Shown: positions 40,752-49,748, numbered from the stretch's first letter. The stretch: DNA of 64,000 nt from an uncultured Lachnospiraceae bacterium (GCA_947632555.1 CANRPU010000012.1:31186-95185); one strand, 5' to 3'. The notes: generated from the letters alone by a model not told the origin. A program made the numbers and translations.

Positions 40752-40856
40752 CATGGGAAACCAGAGAGTCGGGCGGCTTACTCTCTGATTCAGATAGGTA
40801 TATTCATTGTAGCCCTCATAGGATTGTGTTATACAGTCTTTAAGGGCAGAAAATAG
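40752..40856 (+). pseudogene. Holin-like (Hol_Tox-type) type I toxin peptide ORF, apparently lacking a standard start codon
   Basis: Open frame after TGA(40749): HGKPESRAAYSLIQIGIFIVALIGLCYTVFKGRK*. Hydrophobic helix with basic tail, typical of small putative holin-like toxins. Confidence 0.6.
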
Positions 40857-40943
40857 CCGCCACTACTGCAATAGTGACGGCTGTTGAAATGTAACACGCC
40901 ATTGCTACTAGGGGTAGCCGCTTCTCTGGCTTTCCCTTTTTCT
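40846..40943 (-). ncRNA. Candidate antisense antitoxin RNA overlapping the toxin ORF 3' end
   Basis: Promoter TTGCAA (40973-40978), 17-nt spacer, extended -10 TGC-TACATT (40950-40955); ends at hairpin AGCCGTCACTA-TTGCAG-TAGTGGCGGCT-ATTTTCT (plus 40848-40882). Confidence 0.6.
40911..40943 (+). terminator. Terminator of the plus-strand toxin transcript
   Basis: GGGGTAGCC-gcttctct-GGCTTTCCC-TTTTTCT. Confidence 0.6.
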
Positions 40944-41026
40944 AGCTATAATGTAGCACACGTAAAGGATAATTGCAAGCGCATTTCAACGTATTTAAAG
41001 AAATGCATTTATTATATTATAAATTC

Positions 41027-41052
41027 AGGGCTTCCGCTGACACGGAAGCCCT
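41027..41052 (-). terminator. Terminator after the GGGtGRT gene
   Basis: AGGGCTTCCG-ctgaca-CGGAAGCCCT perfect 10-bp stem. Confidence 0.75.
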
Positions 41053-41070
41053 TGATATTACTGAATTTTT

Positions 41071-42081
41071 TTAGAATTTCCCAGCCTTCGCCGCTTCCTC
41101 AATGGAAACCGCTACCGCAACGGTGGCGCCTACCATGGGGTTGTTGCCCATACCGATCAGGCCCATCATCTCTACGTGGGCGGGAACGGAAGAAGAACCC
41201 GCGAACTGCGCGTCGGAATGCATACGGCCCAGTGTATCGGTAAAGCCGTAAGATGCGGGACCCGCGGCCATATTATCAGGATGCAGGGTACGTCCGGTAC
41301 CGCCGCCGCTGGCTACGGAGAAATACTTCTTTCCTGCTTCTGTCCTCTCCTTTTTGTAGGTGCCTGCCACGGGATGCTGGAACCTGGTAGGATTGGTGGA
41401 GTTGCCGGTGATGGATACGTCCACATTCTCCTTCCACATGATCGCCACGCCTTCCGGTACGGAGTTGGCTCCATAGCAGTTCACCTTGGAACGCAGTCCG
41501 TCGGAATAAGGAATCCTCTCCACTTCGGTTACGGTATTGGTATAAGGATCATAGGAGGTTTCCACAAAGGTGAATCCGTTGATACGGGAAATGATCTTGG
41601 CCGCGTCTTTGCCCAGACCGTTCAGGATAACGCGCAGAGGCTTCTGGCGTACCTTGTTCGCTTTCTCCGCGATACCGATGGCGCCTTCCGCAGCCGCGAA
41701 GGACTCATGTCCCGCCAGGAAACAGAAGCAGTCGGTATCCTCTTCCAGAAGCATCTTGCCCAGATTGCCGTGGCCTAAACCTACCTTACGGGTATCCGCT
41801 ACGGATCCGGGAATACAGAATGCCTGCAGTCCTTCTCCGATGGCCGCGGCGGCATCTGACGCTTTACGGCAGCCTTTTTTGATCGCGATAGCCGCACCTA
41901 CGGTATATGCCCAGCAGGCGTTTTCAAAACAGATGGGCTGGATCTTCTTTACCTGCTCGTATACATCCAGACCGGCGTCCTTGGTAATCTTCTCCGCTTC
42001 TTCAATAGAGGAGATCCCATAGCCCTTTAACACTTCGTTGATTTTATCAATACGTCTTTCATATGATTCAAATAAAGCCAT
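41071..42081 (-). CDS. GGGtGRT protein (uncharacterised conserved family)
   Basis: Diagnostic ASGGGTGRTLHPDNMAAGPASYGF; start MALFESYERRIDKINEVLKGYG after GGAGGACAG. Confidence 0.9.
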   Translation of the reverse strand: MALFESYERRIDKINEVLKGYGISSIEEAEKITKDAGLDVYEQVKKIQPICFENACWAYTVGAAIAIKKGCRKASDAAAAIGEGLQAFCIPGSVADTRKVGLGHGNLGKMLLEEDTDCFCFLAGHESFAAAEGAIGIAEKANKVRQKPLRVILNGLGKDAAKIISRINGFTFVETSYDPYTNTVTEVERIPYSDGLRSKVNCYGANSVPEGVAIMWKENVDVSITGNSTNPTRFQHPVAGTYKKERTEAGKKYFSVASGGGTGRTLHPDNMAAGPASYGFTDTLGRMHSDAQFAGSSSVPAHVEMMGLIGMGNNPMVGATVAVAVSIEEAAKAGKF

Positions 42082-42099
42082 TTTTCTGTCCTCCTTCAC

Positions 42100-42792
42100 C
42101 TATTCTTTTCTGGGATCGATAATCTTGACTGCATCGGCTACACGGCCGTACTGGCCTTTCGCTTTTTCCCATGCGGTATTGGGATCATCGCCCTTCTTGA
42201 TGAAATCGGTCATTTTGCCGAGGCTGACAAACTGGTAACCGATGATCTGATCGTCCTTATCCAGCGCGATACCGGTTACATAACCTTCTGCCATTTCCAG
42301 ATAACGGGGACCCTTCTTCAGAGTGCCATACATGGTACCCACCTGGCTTCTCAGACCCTTTCCAAGGTCCTCCAGGCCCGCGCCTACCGGCAGTCCTTCT
42401 TCGGAGAACGCGCTCTGGGTACGTCCGTAAACGATCTGCAGGAACAGCTCTCTCATCGCGGTATTGATAGCATCGCACACAAGATCCGTATTCAAAGCCT
42501 CCATCACGGTCAGTCCGGGAAGGATCTCAGCCGCCATAGCCGCGGAATGTGTCATACCGGAACAGCCGATGGTTTCTACCAGGGCTTCCTGAATAATGCC
42601 TTCCTTAACATTCAGGCTCAGCTTGCAGGCACCCTGCTGAGGAGCGCACCAGCCCACGCCATGGGTAAAACCGGAAATGTCTTCCACTCTCTTGGCCTGA
42701 ACCCATTTCGCTTCTTCAGGAATGGGTGCGCAGCCATGATGTACGCCCTGTGCTACGGGGCACATTTCTTCAACTTCCTTTGAATAAATCAT
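42100..42792 (-). CDS. NifU-like iron-sulfur cluster scaffold-family protein, partner of GGGtGRT
   Basis: MIYSKEVEEMCPVAQGVHHGCAPIPEEAKW...GVGWCAPQQGACKLSLNVKEGIIQEALVETIGCSGMTHSAAMAAEIL; start refined to MIYSKE after AAGGAG. Confidence 0.8.
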   Translation of the reverse strand: MIYSKEVEEMCPVAQGVHHGCAPIPEEAKWVQAKRVEDISGFTHGVGWCAPQQGACKLSLNVKEGIIQEALVETIGCSGMTHSAAMAAEILPGLTVMEALNTDLVCDAINTAMRELFLQIVYGRTQSAFSEEGLPVGAGLEDLGKGLRSQVGTMYGTLKKGPRYLEMAEGYVTGIALDKDDQIIGYQFVSLGKMTDFIKKGDDPNTAWEKAKGQYGRVADAVKIIDPRKE

Positions 42793-42905
42793 GTGAAATC
42801 TCCTTTCAAAATTAAAATCCGTAAGAAGAATATGTAACACTTCTTTTCGTATCATTTTCTCATATTTGTGTCAAAAAATCCAGCCCTTTTTCCAAAAATC
42901 AGCTA

Positions 42906-43709
42906 TTATGACAAAATCATTCTGTCATTGGCAAATTCACTGCCGCTGACTTCTTCAAATTTATGCAGCAGATCCTCTACCGTAAGCCGTCTTTTCTCTT
43001 CTCCCGACACGTCATAAATGATCCTGCCCTCATGCATCATGACCAGACGGTTGCCGTGCGCGATAGCGTCCTTCATATTGTGCGTGATCATCAGAGTGGT
43101 CAGATTGTCCTTTTTGACGATCCTGTCCGTAGCTTCCAGCACCTTGGCGGCCGTCTTGGGATCCAGCGCCGCCGTATGCTCGTCCAAAAGCAGCAGCCTG
43201 GGCTTTTTTAACGTGGCCATCAGCAGAGTGAGCGCCTGACGCTGCCCGCCGGACAAAAGCCCCACTCCCGTGGTCAGACGGTCCTCCAGACCCAGATCCA
43301 GGATCTGAAGCTGTTCCCGATAAAAAGCCCTCTCCTTATTGTTGATCCCCGCCTTCAGGGTACGGCGCTGTCCTCTCCTGGCCGCCAGCGCCAGGTTTTC
43401 CTCTATCTGCATACTGGCAGCGGTACCCGTCATGGGATCCTGAAACACCCTGCCCAGATACTGTGCCCTTTTATGCTCGGAAAATCTGGTCACGTCCAGG
43501 TTGTCGATATGAATGCTGCCTTCGTCCACAAACCAGGTCCCCGCGATGGCGTTCAGCATGGTGGATTTGCCTGCTCCGTTTCCGCCGATGACAGTGACAA
43601 AATCTCCCTCTTCCAGGCGCAGGCTCAATCCGTTAAGAGCCGTTTTTTCATTGACGGTACCGGCATTAAACGTCTTTTTCAAATCCTTTAATTCAAGCAC
43701 GGGACTCAC
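42906..43709 (-). CDS. ABC transporter ATP-binding protein (TrpZ-like)
   Basis: GGNGAGKSTMLNAIAG, LLSGGQRQALTLLMATLKKPRLLLLDEHTAALDPKTA. Confidence 0.92.
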   Translation of the reverse strand: MSPVLELKDLKKTFNAGTVNEKTALNGLSLRLEEGDFVTVIGGNGAGKSTMLNAIAGTWFVDEGSIHIDNLDVTRFSEHKRAQYLGRVFQDPMTGTAASMQIEENLALAARRGQRRTLKAGINNKERAFYREQLQILDLGLEDRLTTGVGLLSGGQRQALTLLMATLKKPRLLLLDEHTAALDPKTAAKVLEATDRIVKKDNLTTLMITHNMKDAIAHGNRLVMMHEGRIIYDVSGEEKRRLTVEDLLHKFEEVSGSEFANDRMILS

Positions 43710-44622
43710 CGCCTTTCTTGATCCTTCTGGCGAAATACCGGTTCTTCAGGTGCGGGATCGCCAGAAATACCGCCACTACCAGCGCCGAGATCAGTTTGAG
43801 ATCGTTGGAGTTCAATCCGAACCACATGACCACCTGCAGCACCAGATAGTAGATGATGGCGCCTATGGACACAAACAGAAGTTTGCACGCGAAATTGGCG
43901 TGGATCCTTCCGAAGATCACCTGTCCGATAATGACGGCCGCCAGTCCGATGACAATGGCTCCCCGGCCGGCGTTGACATCCGCGAATCCCTGATACTGCG
44001 CGTACAGAGCGCTGGAAAACGCCACGATACCGTTGGATATCATCAGTCCCAGTACCTTGTTGAAATCCGTATTGATCCCCTGGGCCTTGGACATATTGGC
44101 GTTGGACCCCGTCGCTCGGATGGAACAGCCTAATTCCGTGCCGAAAAACCAGTACAGCGCCGCGATCAGGATCACGGTGATCACGGCTACCACCAGTATG
44201 GTATTACGCCAGAAAGGTACTCCCTTGATATAGCGCAGGGAGATCAGCAGGTCGTATTTGTCCACATTGATAGCCTGATTGGACTTGTTCCCCAAAATCC
44301 GCAGGTTGACGGAATACAGCCCGAGCTGCGTCAGGATTCCCGCCAGTATGGCAGGTATGCCGAAAAAGGTATGTAAAAGGCCGGTCACAAAGCCGGCCGC
44401 CATGCCGGCCAGAAAAGCCACCAGCAGCGCCGCCCATACGGGATATCCGTGCAGCATCATCATGATACATACCGCGCCTCCGGTACACATGGTCCCGTCC
44501 ACTGTCAGGTCCGCCAGGTCCAGGATGCGGTAGGTCAGATAAACGCCTATTGCCATAATGCCCCAGATCAGCCCCTGGGCACAGGCGCCCGGCAGCGCAT
44601 TCACCAGAACTCCGATATTCAC
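43693..44622 (-). CDS. ABC transporter permease (TrpY-like)
   Basis: Multi-TM; GLIWGIMAIGVYLTYRILDLADLTVDGT; overlaps the ATPase gene. Confidence 0.9.
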   Translation of the reverse strand: MNIGVLVNALPGACAQGLIWGIMAIGVYLTYRILDLADLTVDGTMCTGGAVCIMMMLHGYPVWAALLVAFLAGMAAGFVTGLLHTFFGIPAILAGILTQLGLYSVNLRILGNKSNQAINVDKYDLLISLRYIKGVPFWRNTILVVAVITVILIAALYWFFGTELGCSIRATGSNANMSKAQGINTDFNKVLGLMISNGIVAFSSALYAQYQGFADVNAGRGAIVIGLAAVIIGQVIFGRIHANFACKLLFVSIGAIIYYLVLQVVMWFGLNSNDLKLISALVVAVFLAIPHLKNRYFARRIKKGGESRA

Positions 44623-44672
44623 ATTAACTTCCTCCTCTAATATGTACTAGCATTCCTGCAATATTATAACAA

Positions 44673-44708
44673 AAAGCGGCAAAAAAGAGAAGTCTTTTCT
44701 GCCGCTTT
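44673..44708 (-). terminator. Intra-operon terminator/attenuator between the binding-protein and permease genes
   Basis: Minus strand AAAGCGGCA-...-TGCCGCTTTTTG. Confidence 0.65.
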
Positions 44709-44732
44709 GCTTCACAATCCTGTTATTCGGAA

Positions 44733-45812
44733 TTATTCCTCCGCGATCGCCTCATAGCCGTCGGGAATGGTGATGTTCAATTCCTCGCAGATCGCCGCGT
44801 TATACTTCTTGGTAACCTGGGGAGCGAACTCTATGGGCATGGAAGAAACATCCGCGCCGTTTACCAGAATTTCATACGCCATTTCGCCGGTCTTATAACC
44901 TAAGTCGTAATAGTCGATCGAAAGAGTAGCCACGCCGCATCCCTTGCAGATACCCTCTTCACCGGCAATAATGGGAACGCCGGCGGGAAGACATACATTG
45001 TTGATAACCTCGGTAGCGGAAGCTGCCGTGTTGTCGGTGGGGATATAGATCACGTCGCTCTCAGCGGCCGCGGTGGTCACTACAGCGGAAATATCGTTGG
45101 AATCCGCGAAGGTATACTCCTTGCAGGTATATCCCATACCCTCCAGAGCCTCCTTTACGATACCTACCTGATACGCGGAATTAGGCTCCGCGGAACAGTA
45201 AAGCAGACCTACGTTCGCCGCATCCGGGAACAGTTCGTTCAGCATAGCCGCCTGCTCGCTCAGAGGCGCCAGGTCAGAAGTGCCGGAAATGTTCACGCCG
45301 GTCACACCGGTCCAGTCATCGATCTCCAGAGCGGTAGCATAATCGGTAATGGAAGTGCCCAGAATGGGGATCTCGTTGGTTGCCGCCGCGGAAGCCTGCA
45401 GAGGCGCCGTCGCGTTTGCCAGGATCAGATCCACATCCGCGGATACGAACTGATTCGCGATAGTCGCGCAGGTCGCGGAATCACCGGAAGCGTTCTGATA
45501 GTCAAATACCACCTTGTCACCCAGTTTCTCCGTCAGAGCATCCTGAAAGCCCTTGGTAGCCGCATCCAGCGCGTCATGCTGTACCAGCTGGCAGATACCG
45601 ATATTGTAAACTTCATCTTCCGCCGCGGGATCGGTAGTTTCCGCGGGAACGGTACTCTCCTGCACATCAACTGCGGAGCTTTCCGTGGAAGCCCCCCCTG
45701 GAGCGGTTTCCTGTGTGCCGGAACCGGACTGGGAAGTGCCGTCGTTGCCGCAGCCGGCCAGCGTCATTGCCGTCATGGTAAAAGCCATGACAAGTGCTGC
45801 TAACTTTTTCAT
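44733..45812 (-). CDS. ABC transporter substrate-binding lipoprotein (TrpX-like)
   Basis: Lipobox TLAGCGNDG; YNIGICQLVQHDALDAATKGFQDAL; GVPIIAGEEGICKGCGVATLSIDYYDLGYKTGEMA. Confidence 0.9.
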   Translation of the reverse strand: MKKLAALVMAFTMTAMTLAGCGNDGTSQSGSGTQETAPGGASTESSAVDVQESTVPAETTDPAAEDEVYNIGICQLVQHDALDAATKGFQDALTEKLGDKVVFDYQNASGDSATCATIANQFVSADVDLILANATAPLQASAAATNEIPILGTSITDYATALEIDDWTGVTGVNISGTSDLAPLSEQAAMLNELFPDAANVGLLYCSAEPNSAYQVGIVKEALEGMGYTCKEYTFADSNDISAVVTTAAAESDVIYIPTDNTAASATEVINNVCLPAGVPIIAGEEGICKGCGVATLSIDYYDLGYKTGEMAYEILVNGADVSSMPIEFAPQVTKKYNAAICEELNITIPDGYEAIAEE

Positions 45813-45841
45813 AATTTCTCCTCCTTCTTACGGATACTGTT

Positions 45842-45872
45842 GTACTTTAATGTACCAAAGTACCATAATACC
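45842..45872 (-). promoter_or_regulatory. Iterated GGTA repeats and inverted repeat upstream of the substrate-binding protein
   Basis: Minus strand GGTATTAT-GGTACTTT-GGTACATT-AAAGTAC: three GGTA at exact 8-bp spacing plus GTACTTT(8)AAAGTAC. Confidence 0.4.
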
Positions 45873-45900
45873 AAAGTCAAATATACACAATGTTATGTGT

Positions 45901-46572
45901 TTAGTCAAGTCGTTTTTTCACAATTTCTCCCTGCTTTTTATAGATGGAGCCTTCCGGAACAAAGCCTCTGACACAGGAAACCGGATAGATATTGCTGTTT
46001 CTGCCAATGATTGTACCGGGATTGAGAACGGAGTTGCATCCTACCTCCACGCTGTCCCCCAGCATGGCACCCATTTTCTTTAATCCCGTTTCAAACATCT
46101 CTTTTCCTGCCTTTACCGTCACCAGGGTCTTGTCGCTCTTGACATTGGAGGTGATGGAGCCCGCTCCCATATGCGCCTTGTATCCCAGGATACTATCTCC
46201 CACGTAGTTATAATGGGGCACCTGGACTTTGTTGAACAGCACCACGTTCTTCAGTTCCGTGGAATTTCCCACCACTGCGCCTTTTCCTACGATGGCGCTG
46301 CCTCTGATGAAGGCGCAGTGCCTGATCTCGGCTTCTTCGTCCACGATCAGCGGTCCGTTCAGGCAGGCGGTTTCCGCTATCCTGGCGGACCTGGCTATCC
46401 AGACGTTCCCGCCTCTCTTTTCAAATTTCTCTTCCGGAAGGGTTTCTCCCAGCCTCATGATAAAATCCCGGATCCGCCCCAGTATCTCCCAGGGATACTC
46501 CGCGTCCGCGAACAATTCCGCCGCGATGGTTTCTTCCAGATCAAACAGATTCTTTATTTTCAGTTCTTCCAT
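45901..46572 (-). CDS. Left-handed beta-helix acyl/nucleotidyl-transferase-like protein
   Basis: Hexapeptide repeats: NVWIARSARIAETACLNGPLIVDEEAEIRHCAFIRGSAIVGKGAVVGNSTELKNVVLF. Start MEELKIKN overlaps the topB 3' end. Confidence 0.8.
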   Translation of the reverse strand: MEELKIKNLFDLEETIAAELFADAEYPWEILGRIRDFIMRLGETLPEEKFEKRGGNVWIARSARIAETACLNGPLIVDEEAEIRHCAFIRGSAIVGKGAVVGNSTELKNVVLFNKVQVPHYNYVGDSILGYKAHMGAGSITSNVKSDKTLVTVKAGKEMFETGLKKMGAMLGDSVEVGCNSVLNPGTIIGRNSNIYPVSCVRGFVPEGSIYKKQGEIVKKRLD

Positions 46573-49500
46573 CTTTTTTAACCTCCCCGTTTTCTGTTTC
46601 AAAATCAAATCGTATCTGTCCCTCTTCCAGCTTCAGAAAGGCGTCGAACAGCTTTCCCGCTTTGGAGGTAAATCCCGTTATTTTCTCCCGTGTCCTTCCC
46701 GCGGTAAACAACTCCGAAAGCGCCTCATCCGAAAGAGGGACGCCGGCTACCGTATGGAAAAGCTTAAACCCGCATTCGCAGACCAGCTGCCATTTGGAGC
46801 GGAACAGCGTTTTGCCGCATTTGGGACAGGTCAGCGCGGTCTTTTCCGGTTCTTCCTTCTGAGGAAAATCAAATGCTACCCGCCCTTCTTCCGTCAGCTT
46901 TAACGCCGCGTCAAACATCAGTCCCGTTTTGGCGATAAATCCCTGTAACACCCCGGTCTTACCTTCGGTCAGCAGCTCTTTCACCGCGGCTTCCTTCAAT
47001 TTCACGCCGGCCACGGAACCTATGAAAAAGCCGCAGCTTTCCGGATCCTCCTGCCTGTGGTTCACGCAGGCATAGCCGAAGGGCGTCACCGTGATCTCGC
47101 CGCCGCACAGAGGACATTTCACGCCCTTTACACGCTTCGCTTCCACATTTTCAAAGTCAAAACGGACAGACGCGGGCTTTCCTTCCTCCTTCTCCAGAAC
47201 CAGGCAGGCGTCAAAACGTTTTCCCTTTCTGGACCGGAAGCCCCGTATGGTTCCCGTGCGCCCGGTCTGTAACAGTTCTTTCACCTGCGCCTCGCTCAGT
47301 TCCTTCTCCGCGATCTTCCCTATGGAAAAGGAACAGCTTCCCGATCCTTCCCGTCCTTCCCGGCTTCTGTTTCCGCAGGCGTAGCCGAAAGCCGTTTTCA
47401 GGATGGGACCCCCGCAGTCCGGGCATACCACGTCTTCCAGTTTTCTGTCCTCCACCTGCTCAAAATCAAATCGGACGGATACCTGTCCGTCTTCCTGCCG
47501 GTCCAGGACCAGACAGGCGTCAAAGCGTTTTCCCTTTTTGGATTTAAAATTCCGCAGTGTTCCCGTTCTTCCCTCCGTCAGCAGCGCTTTTACTTCTTCT
47601 TCCGAAAGGTTTCTTCCGGCAATGGCGCCTATGGAGAACCGGCAGCCCTCCCCGTTGCGATAATTGCCGCAGCCGTAACCGAAAGGGGTGGTCTGCATGG
47701 GGCCGCCGCAGACGGGACACGAAACTTCCAGATTCCTTCTGGCCGCGATGCCTCTTGCCCCGCCGCCGGTGAGGGGGCGTATGCGTTCCAGCAGCTGGTC
47801 TTTCAGATCCCTTTCCACCATGGAAAGGGTTTCCTTCCGGATAAAGGCTTCCAGTTTGGCGCGGTATTCCTCCATATCCACCGTGCCCCTGGTGATGCCG
47901 TCCAGTCCTTTTTCCCAGGAGGCCGTCATGCGGGGATTTAAAAGCTCCGGCACCGTCAGGGACACAACCTCAAAGACCATTTCCCCCAGTGCCTCCGGCA
48001 TCAGCACCTGCGTCTTCCGGTTCAGGTTCAGATACCCTATCCGCACCAGCTTCCCGATGATCTCCGCCCGCGTGGCGGAGGTCCCGATACCGGAACCTTT
48101 TATCTGAGCCCGCAGTTCTTCGTCTTCGATCAGCTGGCCCGCGTTTTCCATGGCCAGAACCATGGAGCCTGAGGTATACCGTTTGGGCGGAGATGTTTTT
48201 CCTTCCCGGATCTCGTAGCCGCTGTTTTCCAGTATATCTCCCTTTTTCAGGGATCCCGCCGCCTTTACCAGATTTTCGTTCTTCTCGTCATCTTCTTTTT
48301 CATCCTGTATCTTTCCGGCGATTTCCAGAAACCCGGGCGTTTTCAGGGATCTGGCGCCCGCGAAAAAGCGCTCCCCGTCCACTTCCAGCGTCAGCTTTAC
48401 CGTTTCATATACGGCAGGCGGGAAGAAAACGCTCAGAAATCTGCGGACGATCAGGTCAAATATCTGTTTTTCCAGTCCGCTTACGGATCGCAGCTCCGAG
48501 AGCTGTCCCGTGGGCACGATGGCATAATGATCGGTGATCTTGGAATCATCCGTATACGCGCTTTTTACGATGCCGCGGTGAAGTCCTTCCCCCAGGATCT
48601 TCTCCGCGTACACCCCCATATCCCCGTAATGTTTCAGTCCGCCGATATTTTTCCCGATCTCCTTCGCCACGGCCGTGGAAAGAACTCTGGCATCCGTCCT
48701 GGGGTATGTGGTAAGTTTTTTTTCGTACAGATTCTGGGCAGCCTGCAGCGTTTCGTCCGGACTGATCTTAAAGCGCTTCGCGCACTCCGCCTGCAGTTCC
48801 GCCAGATTAAAGAGAAGCGGCGCCTTCTTTTTCACCGTTCCCCGTTCCAATTCCAGGACCGACGCCGGCTTTCCCCCAAGCATCTCTAAAAAGCGTTCCG
48901 CGTCCTCTTTCTTTTGAAAGCCGTTTTCTCTGTAGAGCAGCGGTGACGCGAAATACCGGGAGCCTTCCACGGCTTTCCATTCCGCCGTGATCGCGGTTTC
49001 CTTCTCCGCCGCTTCTTTTCCCGCCGGAGAAAAGAAGCCGTTTATCCTGTAAAAAGGAGTTTCCTCAAAATCGCGGATCTCCCGTTCCCTGATCACCACC
49101 ATGCCCAGTACGCAGGTCATGACCCGTCCCACGGCAATGGCGGTGTAGCTTTTGGTCCCTGCCGCGTCATTTAGCAGATTACCGTACTTGACCGACATCG
49201 CCCGGGAAAAATTGATCCCCATGGCATAGTCTTCGATCGTCCGCATAATACCGGATCTTCCCAGATTGGCATATTCCGACATGGGCTTCGCTTCCTTAAG
49301 CCCCCGCCGGATCTCTTCCTCCGTCTGGGAGTCGATCCATACCCGCAGTTCCTTCATGCCGGCCTTTACCCCGCCGAAATTGCGGATATTTTCCTCAATG
49401 GTCTGCCCTTCTTTTCCGGCGTCCCCCGCCCAGTAAACCGTGTCGATATCCTCTCTGTACAACATCCCGTGCACCACATCGTACTGCCTGCTGACCGAAG

Positions 49501-49735
49501 GGATCACGTTATATTTATATTCCCGCGGCAGAAAGGGTAAATCCTCCAGTTTCCACTTTTTATATTTTTCATCGTATTCTTCCGGATATACCATCTCTAC
49601 CAGATGCCCGACACACCATGTGATCACGTAACTGTCATTTTCCAGGAATCCCTGATTCCGCCGAAAGGAACCAAGGATCCTGGCAAATTCCTGGGCAACG
49701 GAAGGCTTCTCCGTTATGATCAACGCTTTCCCCAC
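46541..49735 (-). CDS. topB: DNA topoisomerase III with tandem C-terminal repeats
   Basis: MGKALIITEKPSVAQEFARILG Toprim start, TYPRTDARVLSTAV active site, four C-terminal cysteine-containing repeats (CPVCGG/CPDCGG/CPLCGG/CPKCGK). Confidence 0.93.
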   Translation of the reverse strand: MGKALIITEKPSVAQEFARILGSFRRNQGFLENDSYVITWCVGHLVEMVYPEEYDEKYKKWKLEDLPFLPREYKYNVIPSVSRQYDVVHGMLYREDIDTVYWAGDAGKEGQTIEENIRNFGGVKAGMKELRVWIDSQTEEEIRRGLKEAKPMSEYANLGRSGIMRTIEDYAMGINFSRAMSVKYGNLLNDAAGTKSYTAIAVGRVMTCVLGMVVIREREIRDFEETPFYRINGFFSPAGKEAAEKETAITAEWKAVEGSRYFASPLLYRENGFQKKEDAERFLEMLGGKPASVLELERGTVKKKAPLLFNLAELQAECAKRFKISPDETLQAAQNLYEKKLTTYPRTDARVLSTAVAKEIGKNIGGLKHYGDMGVYAEKILGEGLHRGIVKSAYTDDSKITDHYAIVPTGQLSELRSVSGLEKQIFDLIVRRFLSVFFPPAVYETVKLTLEVDGERFFAGARSLKTPGFLEIAGKIQDEKEDDEKNENLVKAAGSLKKGDILENSGYEIREGKTSPPKRYTSGSMVLAMENAGQLIEDEELRAQIKGSGIGTSATRAEIIGKLVRIGYLNLNRKTQVLMPEALGEMVFEVVSLTVPELLNPRMTASWEKGLDGITRGTVDMEEYRAKLEAFIRKETLSMVERDLKDQLLERIRPLTGGGARGIAARRNLEVSCPVCGGPMQTTPFGYGCGNYRNGEGCRFSIGAIAGRNLSEEEVKALLTEGRTGTLRNFKSKKGKRFDACLVLDRQEDGQVSVRFDFEQVEDRKLEDVVCPDCGGPILKTAFGYACGNRSREGREGSGSCSFSIGKIAEKELSEAQVKELLQTGRTGTIRGFRSRKGKRFDACLVLEKEEGKPASVRFDFENVEAKRVKGVKCPLCGGEITVTPFGYACVNHRQEDPESCGFFIGSVAGVKLKEAAVKELLTEGKTGVLQGFIAKTGLMFDAALKLTEEGRVAFDFPQKEEPEKTALTCPKCGKTLFRSKWQLVCECGFKLFHTVAGVPLSDEALSELFTAGRTREKITGFTSKAGKLFDAFLKLEEGQIRFDFETENGEVKKDGRTENKESV
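46560..47720 (-). repeat. Intragenic tandem repeats encoding topB C-terminal modules
   Basis: e.g. plus-strand caggcaggcgtcaaaacgttttccctttctgga (near 47201) and cagacaggcgtcaaagcgttttccctttttgga (near 47507), about 306 bp apart. Confidence 0.75.
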
Positions 49736-49748
49736 GTTCTTTCTCCTA

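Noticed and set aside
40045-40788. 247-aa plus-strand ORF opposite gpx
   Set aside because: Antisense shadow; ends in the frame of ATG 40753 that does not encode the hydrophobic peptide.
40840-40905. 20-aa minus-strand peptide MACYISTAVTIAVVAAIFCP
   Set aside because: Lies within the candidate antisense RNA and its terminator; hydrophobicity is most easily explained by the hairpin sequence, no RBS.
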